Shown here piece after piece: positions 38,319 through 46,161 of a stretch of 64,000 bases of DNA (positions are counted from its first letter, which is position 1; each line of letters begins with the position of its first letter). The notes beneath the pieces are model-generated. The model saw only the letters and a list, made by a program, of their open reading frames with translations, searched no databases and was not told the origin of the DNA. A program made the translations under genes and the position numbers. Source of the stretch: Roseococcus sp. (lineage in GTDB: Bacteria; Pseudomonadota; Alphaproteobacteria; Acetobacterales; Acetobacteraceae); the NCBI GenBank assembly GCA_026414745.1, contig JAOAIK010000046.1, forward strand, positions 1 through 64,000. Direction: 5' to 3'.

Positions 38319-39401
38319 TCATGTCGCGGCCCCGTGTTCGCGCCAGACGAAGGCCTCGGTCCCCGCCGCCTCCAGCGCCTCGGCCAGGAGATGGTGGTGC
38401 GGCGAGAGGGCGCAGGCGGGGTCGGTGGACGCGGCCTCCCCGGTCAAGGCGAAGGCCTGGCAGCGGCAGCCGCCCCAGTCCAGCTCGGCGCGCGCGCAGC
38501 CGCGGCAGGGCTCCCGCATCCAGCCCGTGCCGCGGAAGGCGGTGAAGGCGGGGCTCTCGGCCCAGGCGGCGGCGAGGCTGGTCTCGCGGATGTTCGGAAA
38601 CTCCATCCCCGCGAGGGATTCGGCCGCATGGCAGGGCAGCACTTTCCCGGAGGGCGAGACGGCGAGGAAGCGCCGCCCCCAGCCGCCCATGCAGGCCTTG
38701 GGGCGGCGCGCGTGGTAGTCGGGCACCACGTAGTCGATCACGAGCCGCCCGCGATGCGCCGCGCGCGCGGCCTCGACGCAGCGCGTCGCCGCATCGAGCT
38801 GCGCGCGCGTCGGCAGCAGGGCGGCGCGGTTGCGCAGCGCCCAGCCGTAATACTGCACATGCGCGACCTCGAGCCGCGCCGCCCCCCAGTCGAGGGCGAG
38901 GGCGATCAGCTCGGGCAGGTGGTGCAGATTCTGCCGATGCACCACGGCGTTGAGCGTGAGCGGCAGCCCCGCCGCGCGCACCAGCGCCGCGGCGCGCGCC
39001 TTGCGCGGCTGCGCGCCCTTGAGGCCGCCGATGCGCTCCGCCCCCTCCTCGGTGGCGTCCTGCACGGAGAGCTGCACATGATCGAGACCGGCGGCGACGA
39101 GGCGCTGCAGCAGCGCCGCATCGAGCAGCACGCCCGCGGTGATCAGGTTGGTGTAGAGCCCCGCGGCGTGCGCGGCCGCCGTGATCTCCACGATGTCGCG
39201 CCGCGCCGTGGGTTCGCCGCCCGAGAGATGCACCTGCAGGCAGCCCAGCGCCGCCGCCTCGCGGAAGACGCGCGCCCATTCCTCCGTGGACAGCTCCTCG
39301 GAGGCGCGGGCGAGGGCGAGCGGGTTGGAGCAGTAGGGGCAGCGCAGCGGGCAGCGGTGGGTGAGCTCGGCGAGCAGCGCGAGGGGCGGATCGAGGCTCA
39401 T
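38319..39401 (-). CDS. pqqE: PQQ biosynthesis radical SAM protein PqqE
   Basis: 360 residues. The radical SAM [4Fe-4S] motif is CPLRCPYC near residue 17, followed by [12 protein letters not shown], and the C-terminal SPASM region with [16 protein letters not shown] and the Cys run [18 protein letters not shown] binds auxiliary clusters. It crosslinks the Glu and Tyr of the PqqA peptide, the first step of PQQ formation. The start overlaps pqqD by 4 bp. It is the last gene of pqqABCDE. Confidence 0.96.
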   Translation of the reverse strand: MSLDPPLALLAELTHRCPLRCPYCSNPLALARASEELSTEEWARVFREAAALGCLQVHLSGGEPTARRDIVEITAAAHAAGLYTNLITAGVLLDAALLQRLVAAGLDHVQLSVQDATEEGAERIGGLKGAQPRKARAAALVRAAGLPLTLNAVVHRQNLHHLPELIALALDWGAARLEVAHVQYYGWALRNRAALLPTRAQLDAATRCVEAARAAHRGRLVIDYVVPDYHARRPKACMGGWGRRFLAVSPSGKVLPCHAAESLAGMEFPNIRETSLAAAWAESPAFTAFRGTGWMREPCRGCARAELDWGGCRCQAFALTGEAASTDPACALSPHHHLLAEALEAAGTEAFVWREHGAAT

Positions 39402-39655
39402 CCCATCAGCGCCCCGCGCGCGACGAGATCCTCGAGCAGCGCGCGCACATCGGCGGCGATCACCTCGCGCGGGGCGTCGAAGCGCGCGGCAAGGGCATCG
39501 ACGATCGCCGCCTCGTCGCGCGCCCCGTCCACGAGGCGCAGCACCTCGAGCGCCGTCTCGTCGGGCACGAACATGCGCTCGGGCGCCATGACGATCCAGC
39601 GGCCGCGCGCCCTGTCCTCCTGCAGCCGCACGCCGGGGGCGAAGCGCGGGGTCAT
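39398..39655 (-). CDS. pqqD: PQQ biosynthesis peptide chaperone PqqD
   Basis: 85 residues. Winged-helix PqqD fold (RiPP recognition element): [20 protein letters not shown] then an antiparallel start and helices ([17 protein letters not shown], then [20 protein letters not shown]). It binds PqqA and presents it to PqqE. It overlaps both neighbours by 4 bp. Confidence 0.95.
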   Translation of the reverse strand: MTPRFAPGVRLQEDRARGRWIVMAPERMFVPDETALEVLRLVDGARDEAAIVDALAARFDAPREVIAADVRALLEDLVARGALMG

Positions 39656-40392
39656 GGCATCAACGCCGGGTCGGGGCGGAAGGCCCCGGGCGGCGGCAGG
39701 CGCGGCGCGACATAGGCGAAATGCAGCGCGTCGAGCTGCGCCCAGAGCAGGTCGCACTTGAAGCGCAGCGCAGCGAGGCAGGCCTCCTGCTTCTCGCGCG
39801 TGTCGGCATGGCGTTTCACGTAGTCGAGCGCGAAGGCGACGTCCTGCGGCGCCTGCGTCAGCCGCGGCTGGAAATAGGCGAGGGTGGCCTCGCTGACGAA
39901 GTCGTAGCCCGCCAGCATCCCCGCCACGCGTTGGCGGATGATGCCCGGGGAGAACATCTCGGTCAGCGAGGAGGCGATGGCCTCGAGCACGCTCGCCTCG
40001 CGCACGAAGCGCACATAGGCCTGCACGGCGAAGCGGGTGGCGGGCAGGGCGCCCGCCTCGGAGGTCACGTAGTCGCGGTCCAGGCCCAGGCTGTCGGTCA
40101 GGATCAGCCAGCGCTCCACGCCGCCGGGCGTCACCCCGTCGCCGTCATGGTCCACGAGGCGGCGGCGCCATTCGCGGCGCAGCTCGGGCGTGGGCAGCCG
40201 CGCCAGCAGCGAGGCGTCCTTGGCCGGAATGGCCGCCTGGTAGCAGTAGCGGTTCAGCGCCCAGGCCTGCACCTGGCCCTTGCTGAGCTTCCCGCCATGC
40301 AGCAGGTGATGGAAGGGATGGTGGATGTGGTAGCGCTCCTCGCCGACGGCGCGCAGCGCCGCCTCGAAGGCCTCGGGCGGGAGGGGGGTCAC
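39652..40392 (-). CDS. pqqC: Pyrroloquinoline-quinone synthase PqqC
   Basis: 246 residues. Cofactor-less oxidase with the TenA/PqqC fold; the active-site segments [20 protein letters not shown] and [18 protein letters not shown] are clear. It carries out the last ring closure and oxidation of PQQ using O2. It overlaps pqqD by 4 bp at its 3' end and pqqB by 4 bp at its 5' end. Confidence 0.97.
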   Translation of the reverse strand: MTPLPPEAFEAALRAVGEERYHIHHPFHHLLHGGKLSKGQVQAWALNRYCYQAAIPAKDASLLARLPTPELRREWRRRLVDHDGDGVTPGGVERWLILTDSLGLDRDYVTSEAGALPATRFAVQAYVRFVREASVLEAIASSLTEMFSPGIIRQRVAGMLAGYDFVSEATLAYFQPRLTQAPQDVAFALDYVKRHADTREKQEACLAALRFKCDLLWAQLDALHFAYVAPRLPPPGAFRPDPALMP

Positions 40393-41315
40393 AGGGCGAA
40401 CTCCATGCCGTCCTCCGCCACCTCCCAGCCGGCGCGGGCGAGCAGGGCGCGCTCCGGGCTGTCCTCGAGCAGGGCGGGGTTGGTGTTGTTGAGATGGATG
40501 AGGATGCGCCGGCGCACGCCGAGCCCCGCGAAGGCCTCCAGCGTGCCGCCGGGGCCGCAGATGGGCATGTGCCCCATGCGCCGGCCCGTCTTGGGGCCCG
40601 CGCCGAGGGCGATCATCTCCTCGTCGGTCCAGAGCGTGCCGTCGAAGAGCACCGCCTCCGCCCCGCGCAGCCGCGCGGCCAGGGCGGGCGTCATCATCGC
40701 GCAGCCGGGGATGACGTGCAGCGTGCCCCCGCCGGCCGAGAGGGCGAGGCCGAGGGTCTCGCCGCTCTCGGCGAGGCCGGGATCGGCCCCGCCCTGTTCC
40801 GCGAAGAGCGGCACCTTGCCCGGCACCGCATAGGCGGTGAGGGTAAGGCCGAGCGGCGCGCCTTCTGCATCGCGCGGGGCGAGGGGTTCGTCCAGCGGCA
40901 GGGGCTCACGCGGCACCAGAGCGGGGTCGAGGACGCGGAAGATGGGGTTCTCCGCCAGCACGGCGAGGCTCGCCGCGCTGCCGTAAAGCCGGAAGGGGTG
41001 GCGTTCGCGCAGGTGCAGCAGGCCCATCACCGTGTCCACCTCGGCCCCGGTCAGCGCCACGGCGGCGATGGGCGAGTTGCGCAGCGGCGCGGGGCGCGGA
41101 TGCAGGGCGGGGGTGGCGGCGATCTGCTGGCGCAGGTCGGGCGAGGCGTTGATGAGCAGCCATCGCGCGCCATCGGCCGAGACGGCGAGGCCCGCTTGGC
41201 TGCGTGGTTTGGCCGCCGGATCGCCGCCGCGGGCGCGCAGGCAGCCCGGCCCGGCCGAATTCCATTGCGGGAAGCCGCCGCCGGCCGCCGCCCCCAGCAC
41301 GATCACGCGCAGCAT
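40389..41315 (-). CDS. pqqB: PQQ biosynthesis protein PqqB (metallo-beta-lactamase fold hydroxylase)
   Basis: 308 residues. N-terminal motif LGAAAGGGFPQWNS, then cysteine-containing GPGCLRARGG (PqqB signature), and metallo-beta-lactamase-like segments VALTGAEVDTVMGLLHLRE and ILIHLNNTNPALLED. PqqB hydroxylates the crosslinked intermediate. Start at 41315; 46 bp after the pqqA stop with an intervening strong hairpin, so expression is likely lower than pqqA. Confidence 0.96.
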   Translation of the reverse strand: MLRVIVLGAAAGGGFPQWNSAGPGCLRARGGDPAAKPRSQAGLAVSADGARWLLINASPDLRQQIAATPALHPRPAPLRNSPIAAVALTGAEVDTVMGLLHLRERHPFRLYGSAASLAVLAENPIFRVLDPALVPREPLPLDEPLAPRDAEGAPLGLTLTAYAVPGKVPLFAEQGGADPGLAESGETLGLALSAGGGTLHVIPGCAMMTPALAARLRGAEAVLFDGTLWTDEEMIALGAGPKTGRRMGHMPICGPGGTLEAFAGLGVRRRILIHLNNTNPALLEDSPERALLARAGWEVAEDGMEFAL

Positions 41316-41332
41316 GGCGGAACAGGGAAAGG

Positions 41333-41352
41333 CCCGCGGCGCTCGCCGCGGG
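41333..41352 (-). promoter_or_regulatory. Perfect hairpin between pqqA and pqqB
   Basis: A 9-bp perfect inverted repeat (CCCGCGGCG at 41333-41341, CGCCGCGGG at 41344-41352) with only two bases between the arms (three or more after melting the end pair) lies between pqqA and pqqB. No U-tract follows on the minus strand. It may stabilise the pqqA mRNA or attenuate transcription into pqqB, fitting the high PqqA need seen in other bacteria. Confidence 0.6.
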
Positions 41353-41361
41353 TCGGGCGCC

Positions 41362-41442
41362 TCAGCCGATCTCGGCGCAGGCGTAGCTGTTGATCTCCAG
41401 CGCGAGGGAGATTTCGACGATCTTCGGGGTCTTCCAGCGCAT
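41362..41442 (-). CDS. pqqA: PQQ precursor peptide PqqA (26 residues)
   Basis: A 26-residue peptide from ATG 41442, with TGGGAGGA six bases upstream. The sequence begins MRWKTPKIVEI and holds the crosslink pair Glu16 and Tyr20 in EINSY, followed by ACAEIG and a TGA stop. These are exactly the residues that PqqE, PqqB and PqqC convert to PQQ. Too short for usual gene callers, but its place directly before pqqB leaves no doubt. Confidence 0.96.
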   Translation of the reverse strand: MRWKTPKIVEISLALEINSYACAEIG

Positions 41443-41537
41443 GATGCATCCTCCCAAGGGGCCGGCCCGCCGCCGGCTCGCGCGAAGATGGCCGCAGAGG
41501 GGCGCGCGATCAAGCCGGCGGTGCTACAGGGGTGGCC

Positions 41538-42575
41538 ATGGCGAAGACGGCAGGGCGCGCGCTGCGCGTCGCGGTGGCGGGGGCGAACACGGCGGCAGGG
41601 CGGGAGGTGCTGCGCGCGCTCGCCGAGCGCGGCCCGCCGCTGGCCGAGATCCGCGCCCTCGGGCCCGCGCGACTCGCCGGCCAGGAGCTGAGCTTCGGCG
41701 AGCGCACGCTGCGCCTCGCGGGCGCGGAGGGCGCCGACCTCGCGGGGCTCGACCTCGTGATCCAGGCGGGGGGCGCGGCGGAGGCGCGCGCGCTGGCGCC
41801 CCGCGCGGCGGCGGCCGGGGCCTGGCTGCTCGACCTCTCGCCCGCCTTCCGGCTGGAACCCGGCGTGGCGCTGCTCGCGCCGGACGTGAACCCGAGGGCG
41901 CTCGCGCGCGCGAAGAAGCGGCGGATCGCGGCGCTGCCCCAGCCCTCGGCGCTCTTCGCCGCGCTGGTGCTGCGGCCGCTGATGGCGCTCGCCCCCCTCC
42001 AGCGGGTGGTGGCGGTGAGCCTGCAGCCCGCCTCCGGCGCGGGCAAGGAGGGGATGGACGAGCTCTACGCGCAGACCCGCGCGAGCTTCGTGCACGAGAT
42101 CCCCGCCCCGCAGCATTTGCCGAAGCCCATCGCCTTCAACCTGATCCCGCAGACGGGCGGCTTCGACGCCGACGGGGAGACGGCGGAGGAGGCGCTCTTC
42201 CCGCGCGAGCTGCGCAAGCTGCTCGACCCCGATCTCCGGGCGGGCTGCACGGCGCTGCGCGTCCCGGTCTTCGTGGGCGAGGCGCTGGTGCTGCACCTCG
42301 CCTTCGCCGCGCCCGTGACTGTGGCGGCGGCGCGGGCGGCCCTGGCCCGGGCGCCTCGGGTGGCCCTCTTCGACCGGCGCGAGGACGGCGGCTACGCCAC
42401 CCCGATCGAGGTGGTGGGCGAGGAGGCGGTGAGCGTCTCGCGGCTGCGGCGCGATCCCGGCGTGGCGCATGGGCTGGCGCTCTGGGTGGCGGGGGACAAT
42501 CTGCGGCTCGGCGCGGGGGTGGCGGCGGCGGAGGCAGTGGCCTGGTTGGCGCGAGAGGGCGCCTTTCCCGAATAG
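41538..42575 (+). CDS. Usg-like aspartate-semialdehyde dehydrogenase paralogue lacking catalytic residues
   Basis: 345 residues with the full ASADH layout: an N-terminal Rossmann motif (VAVAGANTAAGREVL), the dimerisation motif SGAGKEGMDEL, and the C-terminal NAD-binding return. At the nucleophile site the family PNCST reads PQPSA, so the Cys is replaced by Pro. At the general base site the family RVPV-GHSE reads RVPVFVGEALV, so the His is also missing. This matches USG-1 homologues thought to be non-catalytic. It is transcribed divergently from pqqA (95 bp between). A genuine asd gene must lie elsewhere. Confidence 0.85.
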   Translation: MAKTAGRALRVAVAGANTAAGREVLRALAERGPPLAEIRALGPARLAGQELSFGERTLRLAGAEGADLAGLDLVIQAGGAAEARALAPRAAAAGAWLLDLSPAFRLEPGVALLAPDVNPRALARAKKRRIAALPQPSALFAALVLRPLMALAPLQRVVAVSLQPASGAGKEGMDELYAQTRASFVHEIPAPQHLPKPIAFNLIPQTGGFDADGETAEEALFPRELRKLLDPDLRAGCTALRVPVFVGEALVLHLAFAAPVTVAAARAALARAPRVALFDRREDGGYATPIEVVGEEAVSVSRLRRDPGVAHGLALWVAGDNLRLGAGVAAAEAVAWLAREGAFPE

Positions 42576-42620
42576 AGGATTTTTTTCCTTGAAACGGGGA
42601 TGATATTCTGGCATCCGGGA
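42571..42620 (+). promoter_or_regulatory. AT-rich promoter-like patch before the four-gene cassette
   Basis: A T-run (TTTTTTTCCTTGAAA) followed by ATGATATTCT stands out against the high GC background, 25-70 bp upstream of the GTG start at 42643. TTGAAA and TATTCT are present, but their spacing of 9 bp does not fit a sigma-70 promoter. TTTTTT to TATTCT has a 17-bp spacer with a weak -35. A promoter is likely here, though the exact hexamers are unclear. Confidence 0.35.
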
Positions 42621-42642
42621 GATCCCCCGCCCGGAGCCCCCC

Positions 42643-44037
42643 GTGCCGCGCCTTCTCCACCTCCCCCTCGCCCTTCTCCTCGCCGGTCTCGCTCTGCTCG
42701 CGCCGCTGGCGCTGGCCCACGCCATCGGCCTGCGCCTCGACGCCCTGGCCTCCGCCCCCGCCCTCGTCGCGCTGCTGGTGTTCGGCGTGGGCCTCGGCTT
42801 CGCCGGCTTCCTCTGGTGGCTCGCCGCGCGCTGCTTCGCCCTGCTGCGCGATCCCGCGACCACCCCCGCCCAGATGGCCGCGCTGCACGAGCTGCCGCTC
42901 GCCTTGCCCGAGGGGACGGTGCGTGCGCTGCTCGCGCTCATCGTCGGCGTGGTCGGGCTGCCGCTGCTGCTGTTCAGCCAGTCGCTCGGCCTGAACGATG
43001 CCGTGGCCGGCTACGTGAACGGCATCATCGCCGGCGTCTTCGGCTACTATTTCGGCGCCCGCTCCACCAGCACCGACGCCCAGGCCGCGCGCCGCCTGGG
43101 CGAGGCGCTGAACGCCGAGCTGCGCGCCAACGAGGAGCTGCGCGCGCGCGAGGCCGCCGCCCGCGCCGAGGCCGCCGCCGCCGCCCGCCCCGCGCGCCTC
43201 GCCGAGACGCTCGGCCGACTGGAGCGCCAGGCGGGCGTGGCGCGGATCATCCTCCAGCGCCTCGCCCCCGCCCTGCCGCCGGGCCTCATCCCGCGCGAGG
43301 CCGAGGCGCCGCTCGCCGCCGCCGAGCAGGCGCTGGCCGGCGCCCGCAGCCTGGGCGAGGCGGCGGAGGAAGCGCCGCTCGCCGCCGCTCTGGCCGGGCT
43401 CACCGGCGCCTCCGGCCCCCTCTCCGCCCTGCTGCGCGCCGCCGCGCCCGCCTTTCCCGCGCTCGCCGGGGGGCCGCTGGGCGCGGTGGCGCTGGCGCTG
43501 GGCATCGGCTGGAACCTCGGCGCCGGCGCCTGGCGGCGCTTCCGCGCCCGGCTGATGGAGGCGCCCTTCGATCCCGCCCTGTTCGAGCCGGGCGCCATCA
43601 CCCCTGAATCGGCGGCGCTGCGCCTCGCGGATGCGCCGATCTTCCACCGCCTCTTCGCCGCCCGCGCGGCCGAGCCGGGCTTCCTGGCCGCGCTGCTCGA
43701 CGCCGCGCTGCGCGAGGACGCGGCCCAGCGCCTCTGGGCCCGCTTCCCGGGCTTCGCCTCGCCGGAGGAGGCGCGCCAGGGTCTCGAGGAGTTCCGCGCC
43801 GCGCTGCTCGCCGATGCGGTGGCGCATGACGTGACGCCCGAGCTCGCCGGGCGGGTGGCCGCGGCGCTGCAATCCGCCCCGCCCGCCCTCCGCCCCGCCC
43901 CCGGCGCGCGCCCGGTGCTGCCCGCCCCGCCCACGGCCGAAGCGCGCGCCGCGGTCGAGGCCCTCGCCCTGCTCACCGCCGAGCTGCGCGAGAGCCACAG
44001 CGACCCCCTGCCCCTGCTCGCGGAGCTGACCCCATGA
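42643..44037 (+). CDS. Polytopic membrane protein of unknown function, cassette gene 1
   Basis: 464 residues from GTG 42643. Hydrophobic segments at about 4-28 (may be a signal anchor), 39-62, 93-112 and 120-138 are followed by an Ala/Arg/Glu-rich coiled coil (about 145-185) and a long Ala-rich helical region with one more weak hydrophobic stretch near 275-295. The third and fourth segments carry ALPEGTVRALLALIVGVVGL and VFGYYFGARS, a pattern I have seen in small unnamed membrane proteins. No catalytic motif found. It overlaps the next gene by 4 bp. It might be a holin- or scaffold-like membrane component; this is inference. Confidence 0.8.
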   Translation: MPRLLHLPLALLLAGLALLAPLALAHAIGLRLDALASAPALVALLVFGVGLGFAGFLWWLAARCFALLRDPATTPAQMAALHELPLALPEGTVRALLALIVGVVGLPLLLFSQSLGLNDAVAGYVNGIIAGVFGYYFGARSTSTDAQAARRLGEALNAELRANEELRAREAAARAEAAAAARPARLAETLGRLERQAGVARIILQRLAPALPPGLIPREAEAPLAAAEQALAGARSLGEAAEEAPLAAALAGLTGASGPLSALLRAAAPAFPALAGGPLGAVALALGIGWNLGAGAWRRFRARLMEAPFDPALFEPGAITPESAALRLADAPIFHRLFAARAAEPGFLAALLDAALREDAAQRLWARFPGFASPEEARQGLEEFRAALLADAVAHDVTPELAGRVAAALQSAPPALRPAPGARPVLPAPPTAEARAAVEALALLTAELRESHSDPLPLLAELTP

Positions 44038-44642
44038 GGCCCATCCTCCCGCTTCTCGCCGCCGGCGCGCTGGCCGGATGCGCCCCGGCGGCGGCGCTGC
44101 TCGACCCCCCGCTCGCGCAGCTCGCGCGCTGGGAGAGCGCACCGCCCGAGGTCATCGCCGCCGAGCCCGTCTCCTGCCCCGCGGGCCACGCGGCCTGCGC
44201 CCGGCTGCACGCCCGCCGCGCCGAGGCCTGCCTCACCCTCGCCTTCCGCGACCGCGCCCCCGGCGCGGCCTGCCCGGGCAGCGAGGCGCACCTCGCCTGC
44301 GCGGCCGAGCACTACGCCGCCGCCCGCGCGCTGCGCCCGCATCCGGCCCTGGCGGATGGCGAGGCCCAGGCCCGCCTCTGCCGCGCCGCCTTCCTGCCCC
44401 CGGCCGAGGCCGCGGCCGAGGCGCGCCGAGCGCTGGAGGCCGCCGCCGCCGCCCCGCCCGAGCGCGCCGGGAGGTGGCGCGCCCGCGCCGCGCTGGTGCT
44501 GTCGCGTCCCGGTATAGGAAAAGAAGCCGAATCCTGCGCCCTCGCCCGCGCGGGCCGCGCCGCCGCCCCGCCCGGCTCGCCCGAGGCGGCGGATCTCGCC
44601 CGGCGCATCGCCTCCCTTCCCGGCTGCGGAGACACGCCATGA
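44034..44642 (+). CDS. Cysteine-rich lipoprotein, cassette gene 2
   Basis: 202 residues. The signal ends in the lipobox ALAGC (C16), so the mature protein is lipid-anchored, likely in the outer membrane. Eight more cysteines are spread along the chain, enough for four disulfides in the periplasm. Helical Ala-rich segments (HYAAARALRPHPALADGEAQ) recall small TPR-like helical repeats. No family recognised. Overlaps its neighbours by 4 bp on both sides. Confidence 0.8.
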   Translation: MRPILPLLAAGALAGCAPAAALLDPPLAQLARWESAPPEVIAAEPVSCPAGHAACARLHARRAEACLTLAFRDRAPGAACPGSEAHLACAAEHYAAARALRPHPALADGEAQARLCRAAFLPPAEAAAEARRALEAAAAAPPERAGRWRARAALVLSRPGIGKEAESCALARAGRAAAPPGSPEAADLARRIASLPGCGDTP

Positions 44643-45574
44643 TCCCCCCCTTCCAGCGCGACCTCGCCTTCCGCTTCCCCCTGCCGCGCGGCGAGGATGT
44701 CCGCCAGGCGCAGCTCGCCCTGCTGCGGGCGGGCGAGGCGCCGGGCGAGCCGGACGGCGTCTTCGGCCCCATGACGGCCGAGGCGGTGCGCCGCTTCCAG
44801 CGCCGCATGGGCCTGGTGCCCGACGGGGTGATCGGCCCCGTCACCTGGGCGCGGCTGATGGCCCAGCCCGGCCTCGCGCGCGAGCGCCCCTGGGCCGAGA
44901 CGCTGCGCCCCTTCCTGCCGCGCCTCAGGGAATGGCACGGCCCGCCCGTGGGGCAGGGCCGGCTGCGCTGGCGCCTCACCCCGGCCGGGGTCGAGGTGGA
45001 GGGCGAGCCCGGCCCGCGCCGCAGCCCGCAGGGGCCGCGGCTCGCCGCTGCCTGCTGGGAGCGGCACGGCGCGGCGCTGGCCGAGGGCGCGCGCCGCTTC
45101 ACCGTGCCGGTGGAGCTGCTGCTCGCCACCGCGCTCACCGAATCCGGGGGCCGCGCCGAGGCGGTGCGCGAGGAGCCGGGCTATGTGAGCGACGCCGCGA
45201 CGCCGCACCGCGTCTCGCCCGGCCTGATGCAGACGCTGCTCTCCACGGCGCGCGAGGCGCTGGGCGAGCCGGGGCTGGACCGCGCCCGGCTGCTCGACCC
45301 CGCCACCTCCATCGCCGCCGGGGCGGCCTATATCCGCCGCCAGGCGCTCTCGGGCCGCACCCCCACGGGCTTCGACCCGCCGCTGGTCGCCATCGCCTAC
45401 AATGCCGGCTCGCTGCGGCCGAGCCGCGACGCCACCGACCCCTGGGGCCTCGTGCAGACGCGCCGGGGCAACGGCGCCTGGCACGCGGACAGCTTCACCG
45501 CCTTCCTCGGCGACGCGCTGGCGCTGCCCCCGCCCGACGACGCCACCCCCTCCTTCCGGAGCCTGCTGTCATGA
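44639..45574 (+). CDS. Peptidoglycan-binding lytic transglycosylase without signal peptide, cassette gene 3
   Basis: 311 residues. N-terminal PG_binding_1 domain (about 18-74: GVFGPMTAEAVRRFQRRMGL, GVIGPVTW). A linker (about 75-140) leads to an SLT-type domain with catalytic E168 (TALTESGGR), GLMQ at 195-198 and AYNAG at 253-257. It should cleave murein between MurNAc and GlcNAc. No signal peptide, lipobox or TM helix is present at the N terminus, which starts directly with IPPFQRDLAFRFP. This is unusual for a cell-wall enzyme and typical of phage endolysins that need a holin. The start overlaps the previous stop by 4 bp (ATGA). Confidence 0.88.
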   Translation: MIPPFQRDLAFRFPLPRGEDVRQAQLALLRAGEAPGEPDGVFGPMTAEAVRRFQRRMGLVPDGVIGPVTWARLMAQPGLARERPWAETLRPFLPRLREWHGPPVGQGRLRWRLTPAGVEVEGEPGPRRSPQGPRLAAACWERHGAALAEGARRFTVPVELLLATALTESGGRAEAVREEPGYVSDAATPHRVSPGLMQTLLSTAREALGEPGLDRARLLDPATSIAAGAAYIRRQALSGRTPTGFDPPLVAIAYNAGSLRPSRDATDPWGLVQTRRGNGAWHADSFTAFLGDALALPPPDDATPSFRSLLS

Positions 45575-46155
45575 TCGGCTGCGCCGTCGCCCTCGTGCTG
45601 CTGCTGGACGCGAGCGCCAGCATCCTTCCCGGCGAGTGGGCGCTGCAGCGCGACGCCACCGCCGCCGCCTTCGAGGAGGAGGGCGTGCTGCGCGCCCTCG
45701 GCCGCGACGGGGGCGTGGCCGTCACCGCCCTTGCCTTCTCCGACGGGGTCACGCCCATGCTGGGCTGGCATCATCTGCGCGACGCCGAGGATGCGCGGGC
45801 CTTCGCCGCCGCGCTGCGCGCCGCCCCGCGCGGCGAGGTGGGCGGCACCGACATCGGCGGCGCCCTCTTCGCCGCCCTGCGCGCGCTGGAGGAGGCGCCC
45901 TGCGCCGCCGAACAGGAGGTGATCGACCTCGCCACCGACGGCGAGGCGCCCGAGGCCCCGGTCCATGCCGCCCGCGCGGCGGCCGAGGCGCGCGGCGTGG
46001 TGATCAACGCGCTCGGCGTGGGCGCCCCCGATGCCGCCGAGTGGCTGCGCGCGAACGCGGTGACCGGCACGGGCTTCGCCATGCTGGCCGAGGACTGGGC
46101 GCGCTTCCCCCAGGCCATCCGCCGCAAGCTGACGCTGGAGCTGGCGGCGCGCTGA
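45571..46155 (+). CDS. VWA-domain protein (DUF1194-like) without signal peptide, cassette gene 4
   Basis: 194 residues. The first beta strand runs straight into a MIDAS motif DxSxS (D13, S15, S17 in VLLLDASAS), followed by T93 (GGTDIGG) and D123 (DLATDGEAP), giving a complete metal site. Order and length match the DUF1194 VWA family of alphaproteobacteria, but those proteins normally have a secretion signal and this one lacks it. The role is unknown; VWA domains mediate metal-dependent protein binding. Overlaps the transglycosylase by 4 bp. Converges with the M20 gene. Confidence 0.85.
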   Translation: MIGCAVALVLLLDASASILPGEWALQRDATAAAFEEEGVLRALGRDGGVAVTALAFSDGVTPMLGWHHLRDAEDARAFAAALRAAPRGEVGGTDIGGALFAALRALEEAPCAAEQEVIDLATDGEAPEAPVHAARAAAEARGVVINALGVGAPDAAEWLRANAVTGTGFAMLAEDWARFPQAIRRKLTLELAAR

Positions 46156-46161
46156 GGCGCC

